A DNA stretch of 64,000 nt from Nautilia profundicola AmH. GTDB taxonomy: Bacteria > Campylobacterota > Campylobacteria > Campylobacterales > Nautiliaceae. The notes under the pieces were generated by a model. That model had not been told where the DNA came from. It ran no database searches and saw only the letters and a program-made list of their open reading frames with translations. The first letter of the stretch is position 1. Each line of letters starts with the position of its first letter. Below, in pieces: positions 28,082 through 38,048 of the stretch. The stretch is taken from NCBI RefSeq assembly GCF_000021725.1, contig NC_012115.1:576001-640000 (forward strand), given 5' to 3'. Both the position numbers and the translations under genes were made by a program.

Positions 28082-28804
28082 TTATGAGTTGATTTCCTCT
28101 TTTATTGTTTTGGCTATTTGAGAAATTTTTTTCAGCTTTTCAGTGTTGCTTATATCTTCAAGAAGTACTTTTATAAATGCGCTTCCGACAATTACCCCGT
28201 CAACGCCTTTTGATTTTTCACGTGCGGTTTTTTCATTTACACCGAAGCCTATATACAAAGGTGTAGCAGTAATTTCTTTGACTGTGTTTATGATTTCACT
28301 TAAATCTTCTTGTTTATCTGCTCCCGTAATTCCAGCATATGCTACCATATATATAAACTCTTTAGGATTTTTAAGTATAGTTTTTATTCTTTCTTTAGAA
28401 TCGGTTGGTGCCACAAAAGATATTAAAGGAAAAATATCTTCATAAGTTACGGCCTCTTCATATGGAAGATCCGGAATAATAAATCCTTTAACACCTGCGT
28501 TTTGTGCCTTTTGAACCATAAAATCATATCCTTTGTGGTAAAAATTGTTAAAGTATCCCATCCAATAAGTATCTATATCGTTTCCTACTTTTTGGCTTAC
28601 TTCAAATACATCGTTTAATTTAAATCCAAGTTCAAGAGCTCTTTTGTTGGCTTCTTGAATTACAGGACCGTCGGCAACCGGGTCTGAAAATGGAATACCA
28701 AGCTCAATAGCGTCGCTTCCGGATTCTTTTAAGGTATAAATCAAATCAATGGTAAAATTTTTATCAGGATATCCTGTTGTTACGTATGAAATTAATTTTT
28801 TCAT
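28082..28804 (-). CDS. trpA: Tryptophan synthase alpha chain
   Basis: 240 residues; TIM-barrel enzyme that cleaves indole-3-glycerol phosphate and channels indole to TrpB. Catalytic residues Glu34 (ELGIPFSDP) and Asp45 (VADGP) are visible, with phosphate-binding GFGV near residue 200. It stands alone, away from other trp genes, diverging from panB across a symmetrical promoter (28811-28848). AAAGGA precedes the ATG. Confidence 0.96.
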   Translation of the reverse strand: MKKLISYVTTGYPDKNFTIDLIYTLKESGSDAIELGIPFSDPVADGPVIQEANKRALELGFKLNDVFEVSQKVGNDIDTYWMGYFNNFYHKGYDFMVQKAQNAGVKGFIIPDLPYEEAVTYEDIFPLISFVAPTDSKERIKTILKNPKEFIYMVAYAGITGADKQEDLSEIINTVKEITATPLYIGFGVNEKTAREKSKGVDGVIVGSAFIKVLLEDISNTEKLKKISQIAKTIKEEINS

Positions 28805-28810
28805 CGTTTT

Positions 28811-28848
28811 CCTTTGGTATAATTAAGTTAGTGAAATTATACCAAAGG
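28811..28848. promoter_or_regulatory. Perfectly symmetrical divergent promoter of trpA and panB
   Basis: A 14-bp perfect inverted repeat, CCTTTGGTATAATT (28811-28824) and its complement (28835-28848), flanks a 10-base spacer. Each arm holds an extended -10 box (TTTGGTATAAT) for one direction and the AAAGG ribosome binding site for the other. The predicted start sites fall in the spacer, about 25 bases before each ATG. Confidence 0.75.
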
Positions 28849-28854
28849 ATGGTA

Positions 28855-29631
28855 ATGAAAAATACTTTAAAAACATTGTATAAAAAAGACAAACTTACAA
28901 TGATTACCGCATATGATGCGCTTTTTGCAAAAATTTTTGACAATATTGCGGATATTATTTTGGTAGGTGACAGCCTAAATATGAGCTTTTTGGGAGAAAG
29001 TGACACGTTAAACGCTACGGTTGATCAGATGATTTATCATACAAGAGCGGTATGTAACGGTGCTAAAAAAGCATATATCGTGTGCGATATGCCGTTTGGA
29101 AGTTATGTGACTCCTGAAAAAGGTCTTGAAAACGCCGTAAGGATTTATAAAGAAACAAAAGCCGACGCCGTGAAACTCGAAGGAGGTGCGGAAAAGGCCG
29201 AGCATGTTAAGTTGCTCACGGATAATGCAATAGCGGTAGTGGGGCATATCGGGCTTATGCCGCAGTTTAGCAGAAGTGAAGGAGGATACATCGTAAAAGG
29301 AAAAGATGAAGACTCAAGAAAAAGACTTCTTGAGGATGCAAAGGCTATCGAAGAAGCCGGAGCCGTAATGCTTGTGATTGAAGGTGTAAAAGAAGACGTG
29401 GCCCGTGAAATTACGGAGAGTGTAAATATCCCGACTATCGGAATAGGTGCCGGAAGATATACAACCGGACAGGTTCTTGTGTGGAGCGATATGCTTGGCT
29501 TTTTTGAAGAGTTTAAGCCTAAATTCGTCCGCCGCTATTTAAACGGAGCCGAGCTTGTAAGAGATGCGGTTAAAAAATACGCGGAAGATGTAAAAAACGG
29601 AAAATTCCCGGGTGAAGAGGAAATATATTAA
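28855..29631 (+). CDS. panB: 3-methyl-2-oxobutanoate hydroxymethyltransferase
   Basis: 258 residues. First committed step of pantothenate/coenzyme A synthesis: transfers a hydroxymethyl group from methylene-tetrahydrofolate to ketoisovalerate, giving ketopantoate. Seen: magnesium ligand Asp39 in LVGDSLNM, the CDMPFGSY segment, KLEGG and the catalytic Glu in VIEGV; IGIGAG near the C-terminus. ATG at 28855 follows AAAGGA; an in-frame ATG at 28849 is part of that site. It overlaps ruvB by one base (TAATG). Confidence 0.95.
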   Translation: MKNTLKTLYKKDKLTMITAYDALFAKIFDNIADIILVGDSLNMSFLGESDTLNATVDQMIYHTRAVCNGAKKAYIVCDMPFGSYVTPEKGLENAVRIYKETKADAVKLEGGAEKAEHVKLLTDNAIAVVGHIGLMPQFSRSEGGYIVKGKDEDSRKRLLEDAKAIEEAGAVMLVIEGVKEDVAREITESVNIPTIGIGAGRYTTGQVLVWSDMLGFFEEFKPKFVRRYLNGAELVRDAVKKYAEDVKNGKFPGEEEIY

Positions 29632-30623
29632 TGAGAATAGTTGAAGTTGAAAAAGTGAGTTTTGACGAGGTTTATGAGAAATCTCTAAGGCCTCAGAATC
29701 TTGATGAATATATTGGGCAGGAGCAGATTAAAAAGAATCTGAAAGTGTTTATAGAAGCGGCAAAAAAGAGAGGAGAATCACTTGATCATATCCTATTTTT
29801 CGGACCTCCAGGGCTTGGGAAAACCACTTTGGCAAATATTATTGCCAGTGAAATGGGAAGTAATCTAAAAACAATATCTGCTCCTATGCTTGAAAAATCA
29901 GGGGATTTGGCAGCTATTCTTACGAACCTTGAAGACGGAGATATTCTCTTTATCGATGAAATTCACCGTCTAAAAGCATCAATTGAAGAAGTGCTTTATT
30001 CGGCAATGGAGGATTTCAGACTTGATATCGTAATCGGAAGCGGTCCTGCAGCCCAGACTATCAAACTCGATGTTGCGAGATTTACGCTTATCGGTGCTAC
30101 AACGAGAGCCGGTATGCTCTCTAATCCTCTTCGTGACAGATTCGGTATGAGTTTCAGACTCAATTTCTATAACCATGAAGAGCTTAGCGAAATCATAAGA
30201 CTTGCCGCACAAAAATTAAGTAAAGAAATCGAGTCAAATGCAGCCGTAGAAATTGCAAAACGCTCACGTGGAACACCGAGAATAGCACTAAGACTTCTTA
30301 AAAGAGTCAGGGATTTTGCAGAAATTAAAGATGAAAACACAATCACACACAAAACAACTAAATACGCGCTTGACGAGCTTGGTATTAATGAACACGGGTT
30401 TGACGAGCTTGATATAAAATTTTTAACACTTCTTGCAGATGCCAAAAAACCTATTGGTCTTTCAACAATAGCAGCGGCTTTAAGTGAAGATGAGGGGACT
30501 ATTGAAGAGGTGATAGAACCGTTTTTACTTGCAAATGGTTTTGTGGAAAAAACACCAAAAGGCAGAATAGCCACAAGAAAAGCGTATGAAATACTTAGAT
30601 TTCCGGCAGGGAGTCTGTTTTAA
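29631..30623 (+). CDS. ruvB: Holliday junction branch-migration helicase subunit RuvB
   Basis: 330 residues. AAA+ motor that, with RuvA, drives Holliday junction branch migration. Walker [10 protein letters not shown] (58-66), Walker B FIDEIHR (about 106-112), sensor GATTRAG and the arginine-finger segment PLRDRFG are all present, followed by the C-terminal winged helix ending in [14 protein letters not shown]. It overlaps panB (TAATG) and lies nine bases before the AI-2E-family gene. Confidence 0.97.
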   Translation: MRIVEVEKVSFDEVYEKSLRPQNLDEYIGQEQIKKNLKVFIEAAKKRGESLDHILFFGPPGLGKTTLANIIASEMGSNLKTISAPMLEKSGDLAAILTNLEDGDILFIDEIHRLKASIEEVLYSAMEDFRLDIVIGSGPAAQTIKLDVARFTLIGATTRAGMLSNPLRDRFGMSFRLNFYNHEELSEIIRLAAQKLSKEIESNAAVEIAKRSRGTPRIALRLLKRVRDFAEIKDENTITHKTTKYALDELGINEHGFDELDIKFLTLLADAKKPIGLSTIAAALSEDEGTIEEVIEPFLLANGFVEKTPKGRIATRKAYEILRFPAGSLF

Positions 30624-30632
30624 GGAAAAAAC

Positions 30633-31631
30633 ATGAAATTTTTAACATTCCTAACTATTGTTGTTGGATATTTTGTATATCTGACATACAAACCGTATCT
30701 TCTTGATATTGCTATAGCGTCACTGATGGCGATTGCTTTTGGTAAAGTTAGTGTTTTAATTAGTAATAAAATTGAAAATAAATATCTTTCCTCTACAGTA
30801 GTAACTTTAATATTTGCGCTTTTAATATTCGGACCTATTTTATATTTTGTTGTGACAGCGGGGAAGTTTATATCACATATAGATATTGAAAATATTAAAA
30901 ATATTATAATAAAAGCACAGGATCTTCTTCAGTATTTACCTCAATTTGTTGCTGAGAAAGCTCATGAATATATAAATCCTGATAATATTGCACAAATATA
31001 TAATACGGTGGCTCCGATTATTGGAACACTTACAGCAAAAAGTGCCGTTTTTATTAAAGATGCTTTTTTAATTGTTATCTTTTTCTTTTTTGCCACATTA
31101 TACGGTAAAGAAATAATGGAATTTTTTAAAAAAGTGATACCTTTGGAAGAAAAACAGCTTGAAAAACTGTTTTTCGGAACAAGCGAAGTAATGAGTGTAG
31201 TGTTTTATTCTACGGTATTTACCGCAATACTTGAGGGTATTCTTTTTGGAATTATTGCAAAAGTTTATGGCTTTAATTTCTTTTTCTTTACTATTATGTA
31301 TGCGTTTTCGTCACTGATCCCTGTAATAGGTGGCGTCATTATGTGGGGACCTGTAAGCCTTTACTTGTATTCTATAGGTAACACAACAGGAGCTGTGGTT
31401 GTTGCTTTATATTCAATTATTGTTATTTCAATAATAGCAGATACTTTTATAAAGCCGATTATTATAGAGTTTGTTAAAAAAACTTTCGATGCTGATACTG
31501 AACTTAATTCATTGCTTATTTTCTTTTCAATCGTAGCAGGATTGTCTTCTTTCGGACTATGGGGTATTATAATCGGACCGGCTGTAACAGCTATGTTTAT
31601 ATCAATATTACGTTTCTATGAAAAGATTTAG
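30633..31631 (+). CDS. AI-2E family transporter (TerC/PerM-like membrane protein)
   Basis: 332 residues with about seven to eight membrane helices: a pair at the N-terminus, a central amphipathic region (about 85-145) and a C-terminal block with the conserved segments SSLIPVIGG and KPIIIEF and a final PAVTAMF helix typical of PF01594. Members have been described as autoinducer-2 exporters, sodium/proton antiporters or unknown, so the substrate is left open. It is the last gene after panB-ruvB. The hrcA promoter begins about 40 bases downstream. Confidence 0.85.
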   Translation: MKFLTFLTIVVGYFVYLTYKPYLLDIAIASLMAIAFGKVSVLISNKIENKYLSSTVVTLIFALLIFGPILYFVVTAGKFISHIDIENIKNIIIKAQDLLQYLPQFVAEKAHEYINPDNIAQIYNTVAPIIGTLTAKSAVFIKDAFLIVIFFFFATLYGKEIMEFFKKVIPLEEKQLEKLFFGTSEVMSVVFYSTVFTAILEGILFGIIAKVYGFNFFFFTIMYAFSSLIPVIGGVIMWGPVSLYLYSIGNTTGAVVVALYSIIVISIIADTFIKPIIIEFVKKTFDADTELNSLLIFFSIVAGLSSFGLWGIIIGPAVTAMFISILRFYEKI

Positions 31632-31642
31632 TCAAATAGACT

Positions 31643-31675
31643 CAAGTTTTTTAAAATTATCAATTAAAAAACTTG
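31643..31675. promoter_or_regulatory. Inverted repeat overlapping the hrcA -35 box (candidate operator)
   Basis: CAAGTTTTTTAA (31643-31654) and TTAAAAAACTTG (31664-31675) form a perfect 12-bp inverted repeat with a 9-base spacer. The right arm shares TTG with the -35 hexamer, so a bound regulator would block the promoter. The 9-base spacing equals that of CIRCE, but the sequence does not. Confidence 0.5.
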
Positions 31676-31701
31676 ACATTTACTTTATAATGTTGTATAA
31701 T
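31673..31701 (+). promoter_or_regulatory. Consensus sigma-70 promoter of the hrcA-grpE-dnaK operon
   Basis: TTGACA (31673-31678) and TATAAT (31696-31701) with exactly 17 bases between them. The predicted start is about 31708, 26 bases before the hrcA ATG. GAGTGCCAA at 31724-31732 matches the right half of CIRCE (GAGTGCTAA) at eight of nine positions; the left half is degenerate. Confidence 0.85.
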
Positions 31702-31733
31702 CACATTGTCAAAAAACAAAAAAGAGTGCCAAA

Positions 31734-32480
31734 ATGAACAAAAAAGTTGAGTTAGTATTAAATGAGTTAATACAGGTTTACTTAACAAAAAGTGAACCGT
31801 TGAGCTCAACTAAATTAAAAGAAATAGCTAATTTGCCTTTTTCGGCATCAAGTATCAGAAGCTATTTGAAAAAGCTTGAGGAAAATGAACTGGTTGAAAA
31901 GGAACATTTTTCGAGCGGTTCGTATCCGAGTGTGAAAGCTATGAAGTCATTTTGGCGGGACAGTTTAAAAAATAGAACTGTCGATGACGAAATTGATTTG
32001 AGAGAAAAAGCTGAAGAATTAGATATATATGTTATGATTGAGATGTTTGAAAATCAGTTGCTTGTTAATGTGTATAATTTAAATAACAAATTTATCGTTT
32101 TGGAATTTGAAAAAGATGAAGTTGTATTTAAATATGATGACAATTTATATACTTTATTCAAATCTGTAAAAGGTATTCTTTTAGATGAATTAAGAAAATA
32201 TCTTTTGCACATAGGTTTGAAAAAAGAGTATGAGTCGATAAAAAAGCTTTATAAATATGAAGCTTTTAATAAGAAATTTATTTATAAAGAAGACATTAAT
32301 ACTGAGTCTTTTGAAAAGTTCAATTTTAGTTCTTATCCAAAAGGGATAAGTTTCTTTGATGATTATTTAATTTTCAAAACTATGAAAAACAGTAATAATG
32401 TTTACAAAAATATATTACTTGTGGGTAATATATATACGGATTTTTTTGAAGTAACGAAACCCGTGAAAGGAGGGGAATAA
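31734..32480 (+). CDS. hrcA: HrcA-like heat-shock repressor (short form)
   Basis: 248 residues. The N-terminal winged helix (about 1-70, with SSTKLKEIANLPFSASSIRSYL) matches HrcA, which represses groESL and dnaK operons by binding CIRCE elements. It is shorter than the usual 340 residues because the central dimerisation/insert region is reduced, as in other Campylobacterota. It sits first in hrcA-grpE-dnaK and abuts grpE with no gap. There is no strong ribosome binding site before its ATG (AAAGAGTGCC only), suggesting low translation relative to the chaperones. Confidence 0.85.
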   Translation: MNKKVELVLNELIQVYLTKSEPLSSTKLKEIANLPFSASSIRSYLKKLEENELVEKEHFSSGSYPSVKAMKSFWRDSLKNRTVDDEIDLREKAEELDIYVMIEMFENQLLVNVYNLNNKFIVLEFEKDEVVFKYDDNLYTLFKSVKGILLDELRKYLLHIGLKKEYESIKKLYKYEAFNKKFIYKEDINTESFEKFNFSSYPKGISFFDDYLIFKTMKNSNNVYKNILLVGNIYTDFFEVTKPVKGGE

Positions 32481-32999
32481 ATGAGTAAAAAAAAGCATCA
32501 TGAAAAAAAACATGAAGAAAAAAATGAAAATCAAGTTGATATAGAAGCGCTTCAAAAACAAAATGAAGAGCTTCAGGCTAAACTTGATGAAGCCTTAAGA
32601 GCTTATGCAAAATGCGAAAACGATAAGAAGCTTCTTCAAAAAGAAGCAGACAGTGCAATAGAATATGCATATGAAAAATTTGCAAAGGATCTGTTGCCGG
32701 TGGTTGATTCTCTTGAACTTGCTATCGCACATTCAGGAGATATAGAAGATAAAGCCGAAGCGTTCGACAAACTTCTTGAAGGTGTCGAACTTACACTTAA
32801 AAAACTGCTTGATACGTTTAAAAACCACGGTATTGAGCCGGTAGAGCATGATGAATTTAACCCTGAAATTCATCAGGCTATTCAGCAGGTACAAAGCGAA
32901 GAACATGAAGACGGTCAGATAGTTGATATCTATCAAAAGGGATATACTCTAAAAGGAAGAGTTATAAGACCGTCAATGGTAACAATAAATAAAAAATAA
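32481..32999 (+). CDS. grpE: GrpE nucleotide exchange factor
   Basis: 172 residues. A charged His/Lys/Glu-rich leader (1-18), a long dimerising coiled coil (about 20-65), a four-helix region and the C-terminal beta-wing with the family signature [23 protein letters not shown]. It releases ADP from DnaK and acts as a thermosensor. It begins directly after the hrcA stop codon, using the AGGAGGGG site inside hrcA, and is 17 bases before dnaK. Confidence 0.96.
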   Translation: MSKKKHHEKKHEEKNENQVDIEALQKQNEELQAKLDEALRAYAKCENDKKLLQKEADSAIEYAYEKFAKDLLPVVDSLELAIAHSGDIEDKAEAFDKLLEGVELTLKKLLDTFKNHGIEPVEHDEFNPEIHQAIQQVQSEEHEDGQIVDIYQKGYTLKGRVIRPSMVTINKK

Positions 33000-33016
33000 A
33001 CTTTAAGGAGGAAATA

Positions 33017-34897
33017 ATGGGAAAAGTAATAGGAATTGACTTAGGAACAACAAACTCAGCAATGGCATACTATGATGGTAAAGATGCGAAAATCATTGCT
33101 AATAAAGAAGGTAGAAATACTACTCCATCAGTTGTAGCGTTCACTGACAAAGGTGAAGTATTAGTAGGTGAACCTGCAAAAAGACAGGCGATTACAAACC
33201 CTGAAAGAACAATCTATTCTGTAAAAAGAATTATGGGTATGATGTGTAACGAGCCTAAGGCTCAGGAAGCTAAAAAACACGTACAGTACAAAATCGTTGA
33301 CAAAAACGGTGCGTGTGCTGTAGAAGTAGACGGAAAAGTATATACTCCGCAAGAAATTTCAGCAAAAATCTTAATGAAACTTAAAAAAGACGCTGAAGAG
33401 TTCTTTGGTGAAGAAGTAACTGAAGCGGTAATTACTGTACCTGCATACTTCAACGACAGCCAAAGAAAAGCGACTCAGGAAGCTGGTAAAATCGCAGGAC
33501 TTAATGTACTAAGAATTATTAACGAACCGACAGCAGCAGCACTTGCATACGGACTTGATAAAAAAGGTGAAGAAAAAATCTTAGTATACGACCTTGGTGG
33601 TGGTACATTCGACGTAACAGTACTTGAAATCGGTGATGGTACATTCCAGGTACTTGCGACTGACGGTAACGCATTCCTTGGTGGGGATGACTTCGACAAC
33701 AGAATTGTTGACTGGTTAATCAGTGAATTCAAAGCTGAAACTGGAATCGATTTAAGCCAAGACAAAATGGCGCTTCAAAGATTAAAAGACGCTGCAGAGC
33801 AGGCTAAAAAAGAATTATCAACAAAAGAAGAGACTGAAATTAACCTGCCGTTCATTACAGCTGACGCAAGCGGACCAAAACACCTTGTTAAAAAATTAAC
33901 AAGAGCTAAATTCGAAGCAATGATCGATGATCTGTTACAAGAAACATTAAGACACATTGATACTGCACTTGAAGATGCAGGTCTAAGCAAAGATGAAATT
34001 GATGAAATCGTAATGGTTGGTGGTTCAACAAGAATCCCTAAAGTACAAGAGCTTGTAAGCAATTACTTTAACGGTAAAAAACTAAATAAATCAGTTAACC
34101 CTGACGAAGTTGTAGCACTTGGTGCGGCAATTCAGGCAGGTGTATTGAAAGGTGACGTTAAAGATGTATTATTACTTGACGTAACACCGCTTAGCCTTGG
34201 TATTGAAACACTCGGTGGGGTTATGACTAAAATTATCGAAAAAGGTACAACTATACCTGTTAAGAAATCACAGGTGTTCAGTACTGCTGAAGACAACCAG
34301 ACAGCGGTTACAATTCATGTATTACAAGGTGAAGCGGAACTTGCAAAAGACAATAAATCACTTGGACAGTTCAACCTTGAAGGAATTCCGCCGGCACCAA
34401 GAGGAGTACCTCAAATCGAAGTTACATTCGACATCGACGCAAACGGTGTGCTTAATGTAAGTGCTAAAGACAAAACAAGCGGTAAAGAGCAAAAAATTAC
34501 AATTACAGGAAGCTCAACTCTAAGCGAAGAAGAAATCGAAAGAATGGTTAGAGAAGCTGAAGAAGCTAACAGAAAAGAAAAAGCGAGAATTGAAGCTATT
34601 AAAGCAAGAAATGAGCTTGACGCTGTAGCATATCAGGCTGAGAAATTCATTAACGACAATAAAGACAAACTTGGTGACGTAAGCGCACTTGAAGCTAAAA
34701 TCAAAGAAGCTAAAGAGCTTATTGAACAGCAAAGCGAAGATAAAGCGAAAATAGAAGCTCTTAAAAATGAAATTAATACTGAGCTTCAGAATGTTGCACA
34801 GAATATGGCTCAACAGCAACAAGCACAAGGTGGAGCACAACAGCAAAACCAAAATAAAGGCGGTGACGACGACGTTATCGATGCAGAAGTGGAATAA
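33017..34897 (+). CDS. dnaK: Molecular chaperone DnaK (Hsp70)
   Basis: 626 residues. ATPase domain signatures GIDLGTTNS (residues 5-13), [13 protein letters not shown] and [13 protein letters not shown], the linker [19 protein letters not shown], the substrate-binding beta-sandwich, helical lid and a Gln/Ala-rich disordered tail ending in [10 protein letters not shown]. Works with GrpE and DnaJ, and with ClpB (1-2415) in disaggregation. TTTAAGGAGG gives a strong ribosome binding site. The stop codon lies in the loop of an intrinsic terminator. Confidence 0.98.
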   Translation: MGKVIGIDLGTTNSAMAYYDGKDAKIIANKEGRNTTPSVVAFTDKGEVLVGEPAKRQAITNPERTIYSVKRIMGMMCNEPKAQEAKKHVQYKIVDKNGACAVEVDGKVYTPQEISAKILMKLKKDAEEFFGEEVTEAVITVPAYFNDSQRKATQEAGKIAGLNVLRIINEPTAAALAYGLDKKGEEKILVYDLGGGTFDVTVLEIGDGTFQVLATDGNAFLGGDDFDNRIVDWLISEFKAETGIDLSQDKMALQRLKDAAEQAKKELSTKEETEINLPFITADASGPKHLVKKLTRAKFEAMIDDLLQETLRHIDTALEDAGLSKDEIDEIVMVGGSTRIPKVQELVSNYFNGKKLNKSVNPDEVVALGAAIQAGVLKGDVKDVLLLDVTPLSLGIETLGGVMTKIIEKGTTIPVKKSQVFSTAEDNQTAVTIHVLQGEAELAKDNKSLGQFNLEGIPPAPRGVPQIEVTFDIDANGVLNVSAKDKTSGKEQKITITGSSTLSEEEIERMVREAEEANRKEKARIEAIKARNELDAVAYQAEKFINDNKDKLGDVSALEAKIKEAKELIEQQSEDKAKIEALKNEINTELQNVAQNMAQQQQAQGGAQQQNQNKGGDDDVIDAEVE

Positions 34898-34920
34898 TCC
34901 ACTTCTTCTTTTTTTTATTT
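34886..34920 (+). terminator. Intrinsic terminator of the hrcA-grpE-dnaK operon
   Basis: A perfect 8-bp stem, GAAGTGGA (34886-34893) and TCCACTTC (34898-34905), with a four-base loop containing the dnaK TAA, followed by a T-rich tract to 34920. Confidence 0.9.
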
Positions 34921-34929
34921 ACTTATATT

Positions 34930-34945
34930 GGTGTCTGGCACTATT
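34930..34945 (+). repeat. Copy 3 of the dispersed motif, after dnaK
   Basis: GGTGTCTGGCACTATT, the exact reverse complement of 2442-2457, begins 10 bases after the dnaK terminator T-tract. Confidence 0.6.
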
Positions 34946-35086
34946 ATAATGTTGTGTTATTGTGGAGGTTGGAAAAATTGTTTATTTATGTAAAATGAAA
35001 ATTTCTTGTTTTGTATTTAGATCTTTTAATGTCGGTCTGTCAGTAAAATAGAGACTGTATTAATTAATAGATCTAAACTGTAAGAT

Positions 35087-36793
35087 TTATTTTTTAATTC
35101 TAATTTCAAAAGGAACGGAATCTTTAATATGTAAATCCTGCTGTGGGAATGGAATGTTTATTCCTGCTTCGTTTAAAGCTTTATAAATAACTTTTAAAAA
35201 TTCGCTTCTTGTACGTCTCGGGCGTCTTGCATATTCTCCTTTAACCCATACAAACAGTTCAAAATTAAGACTGCTATCAGCCATTTCCATAAAAACAACA
35301 AGTGGTGTTGTGTCAAGAGTTGAATGTTTTTTAATATATGGCAGATTAGCTTTTGAAATAGCGTTTAATATCACTTTTTCCACTTTATCGATATCGCTTC
35401 CATATGCTACACCAAAAGGCACCCTGAATCTTACGATATCATCTCCCAAAGTCCAATTGATTACATTGTTTTGGATAAAGGACTGATTTGGGATGATTAA
35501 ATTGATGTTGTCATTGGTACGTATTACAGTTGAACGCATTGAAATATCTACAACTTCTCCTCTTGTATCCTGGTCTATTTGAATATAATCTCCCACTTTG
35601 ATACTTCTCTCAAACATTAAAATAATGCCGCTTACAAAATTGCTTACAACGTTTTGTAAACCAAAACCGATACCGACAGAAAGAGCACCTGCGATTATTG
35701 CAAGTGAACTTAAATCAAGCCCTACGACTTTAAGAGCAATTAAAAAAGAAAGGGTAAGAATAGAATAATAGCCCATATTTGCTAATAATGTAGCAGTTGA
35801 ATATGATATATTTTTTTTATGCCTTAATCGGTAAATAATATATTTATAATATTTACCTATAAACCATCCGATAATTAATACTAAAATAAATATTGCAAAA
35901 TTTAAAGGAGTTATTGTTCTATTGCCTACTTTGAATATCGGATAATTAATTATATTAAGCGTCTTTTGCGTAAATATTTCAAGTTCTTTTTTAGCTCCGT
36001 ATACGAACACTTTAGCACCAAATGTAAATTTTTCATAATCTATAATTATCTGATTTAGAGGTTTATAAATAGAAGAGTCGGCTTTTTTTGCATATTCAAG
36101 AATAAAATCATCAGTTTTAAAAGCGCTTTTGTTTTTATTTTTTAGCTCATAAAACCATATAATAAGTTCTTCATTTAATAAATTTTTATATAATTTTTTT
36201 ACATTATTTAATGTTTTATTTATTTCTTGTTGTGTAATTAATATATTTTTTTTATTATTCAACAACTTCCATTTTTGTAATTCAATTTTTAATTTTTCAA
36301 GTTTTTGTTGATGTTTTGTTAATTGATTTTTGAGATTTTCAATATTTCTTTTTGCAACTTCATTATTGAATTTAATCAAGTGCAATTTATTAAATAGTTT
36401 TTCTTCAAAAGCAGCAAAATTATTACTAATATAATTTAAAATTTTATTTTTAATATCCAAATTTTTTTGGAAGTATTGCAGTTGGATTTGAGAAATTGGA
36501 TCGGTTTGACTTTGCAAAATTATAATTTTATCCTGTAATTCGTTGATTTGTTTAGGAAGGTTATATGATAGATTTAAAAGCTTTACAAGTTGGAAAAAAG
36601 AACTCAAATACTCTTTCTCGTTTTTAGGATTAATATTTATCACAGGTTTTTCAAATTTTAATGTATTTGTTTTTAATATTAATATTTTCGCTAAAGAATA
36701 ATTTGGTGAACTTTCCGGTATTTGTTTTAAAATATCATTTAAAGTCTGTGAATATAAAAATAACGAAAAAACTAAAATAATCCAGCTTTTCAT
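35087..36793 (-). CDS. MscS family mechanosensitive channel with long periplasmic coiled-coil domain
   Basis: 568 residues. A signal peptide (1-15) and a long helical, coiled-coil extracytoplasmic region (about 20-270) precede the membrane part (about 298-390). The pore helix segment SLAIIAGALSVGIGFGLQNVVSNFVSG and the following beta domain (KVGDYIQI, RSTVIRTNDN) are diagnostic of MscS. It should release osmolytes on hypo-osmotic shock; the N-terminal region resembles the larger MscK/YjeP type. It overlaps the upstream ClC gene by four bases and is last in the reverse-strand operon starting at 41781. Confidence 0.93.
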   Translation of the reverse strand: MKSWIILVFSLFLYSQTLNDILKQIPESSPNYSLAKILILKTNTLKFEKPVININPKNEKEYLSSFFQLVKLLNLSYNLPKQINELQDKIIILQSQTDPISQIQLQYFQKNLDIKNKILNYISNNFAAFEEKLFNKLHLIKFNNEVAKRNIENLKNQLTKHQQKLEKLKIELQKWKLLNNKKNILITQQEINKTLNNVKKLYKNLLNEELIIWFYELKNKNKSAFKTDDFILEYAKKADSSIYKPLNQIIIDYEKFTFGAKVFVYGAKKELEIFTQKTLNIINYPIFKVGNRTITPLNFAIFILVLIIGWFIGKYYKYIIYRLRHKKNISYSTATLLANMGYYSILTLSFLIALKVVGLDLSSLAIIAGALSVGIGFGLQNVVSNFVSGIILMFERSIKVGDYIQIDQDTRGEVVDISMRSTVIRTNDNINLIIPNQSFIQNNVINWTLGDDIVRFRVPFGVAYGSDIDKVEKVILNAISKANLPYIKKHSTLDTTPLVVFMEMADSSLNFELFVWVKGEYARRPRRTRSEFLKVIYKALNEAGINIPFPQQDLHIKDSVPFEIRIKK

Positions 36794-38037
36794 TTTAAAC
36801 CTTTTTTCGCAGATGCTTTTTTTATATCGAATTTTAGTGTCGTAATAAACGTAACCAATACCACACTTATTGCAGTAGGGACTATAACATTATAATCGTA
36901 TGTAATTTCCAAAGCCAATACAACGGCTGTGAGAGGTAACCTCATGTTAACACCCATGAATACAGCGGCACCTATCGCAGCAAAATAAAACGGTTCGATT
37001 TTATAATTAAATAAATTCATAAATTCAGCAAATCCATAACCAACTAAAGCGCCTATGCTCATAAGAGCAATAAATAATCCTCCTACTGCATTAGCATATA
37101 ATGAAGTACTTGTTGCGATTATTCTCAATACAATTAAAATAAAAATCATATATAATGGAAAATGACCGTAGTCATTAATAAGAATTTTAACTACTTCATG
37201 ACCGCTGAAAGCTGCATAAGGAGATATAAGTAAAATTGTTCCTATAACCAAACTACCTATAGCAGCCATATAAAAATTTTTCTGGGAATAAGGCAATTTG
37301 TTTTTTAAGAAATTTAACACGATATCTTTTAATGCTAAATAAAAATAAATAAAAAGAGTAATGATAGGGATGAAAATAAAACTTGCAAAAATATATTTAT
37401 ATTCTAAAAATTTGCCAGTAGAATAAGTGAAAATCAGGGGTTCTAAAAAATGCCAGGCTATACTGAAGGATATGATGCTGCCTAATATTAAATAACTCGA
37501 AAAATTTTTTACAAACTCATAAGCAATGTTTTCAATTGCAAACATTATACCGGTTATTGGTGATACGAATATTGCTGCAATACCACTACTTGCCCCTATA
37601 CTTAATGAAATTTTAAGCATATTTTTAGGCAGTTTGATTAGATTATGAAACTTTTGAGCGATCATGGCTCCTATTGCTGCAGACGGACCTTCGTTTCCGA
37701 CAGCAAAGCCGCTTGCGATTGATAAAGCCGAGGCAAATATTTTTAGTATTAAATCTTTAAGTGTAAAAAGAATTTTATTCTCTTCAACAGCAGTTGCAAT
37801 TTCAGAAACACCATATTCTTTAACAGTATGATTTTTAGAAATTAAATAATTTATAATGACTATTGAGATAAAAGGGATCAGATATAAATACCAAACAGGT
37901 AATGTGGATATAGTTTCATAAGGATCACCTAAAAAAAGAATAAAAGATAAAAATTTTGTAAATAATGAATAAATTACAATAAAAAAACCTGTTACTATAC
38001 CTATTAAAATTGATGTGACGATGAGTTTAAAAATCAT
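36790..38037 (-). CDS. ClC family chloride channel or transporter
   Basis: 415 residues with about ten membrane helices. GNEGPSAAIG corresponds to the GREGP motif whose Glu is the gating glutamate; GASSGIAAIFVSPITG is the second selectivity segment (here without the usual Pro of GSGIP). A cytoplasmic CBS domain is absent. The protein could act as a chloride/proton exchanger or channel. It follows the DUF2914 gene by 11 bases and overlaps the MscS gene by four, so anion flux and mechanosensitive release may be co-expressed. Confidence 0.9.
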   Translation of the reverse strand: MIFKLIVTSILIGIVTGFFIVIYSLFTKFLSFILFLGDPYETISTLPVWYLYLIPFISIVIINYLISKNHTVKEYGVSEIATAVEENKILFTLKDLILKIFASALSIASGFAVGNEGPSAAIGAMIAQKFHNLIKLPKNMLKISLSIGASSGIAAIFVSPITGIMFAIENIAYEFVKNFSSYLILGSIISFSIAWHFLEPLIFTYSTGKFLEYKYIFASFIFIPIITLFIYFYLALKDIVLNFLKNKLPYSQKNFYMAAIGSLVIGTILLISPYAAFSGHEVVKILINDYGHFPLYMIFILIVLRIIATSTSLYANAVGGLFIALMSIGALVGYGFAEFMNLFNYKIEPFYFAAIGAAVFMGVNMRLPLTAVVLALEITYDYNVIVPTAISVVLVTFITTLKFDIKKASAKKGLK

Positions 38038-38048
38038 TTAATTCCAGG

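Noticed and set aside
32486..32530. His/Lys/Glu repeat at the start of grpE as a sequence error
   Set aside because: Charged, disordered N-termini are common in GrpE, and the frame and ribosome binding site are intact.
35020..35085. TTTAGATCT / AGATCTAAA inverted repeat after dnaK as a terminator or mobile element end
   Set aside because: The arms are only 9 bp and about 45 bases apart, with no T-tract or target-site duplication; dnaK already has a good terminator.
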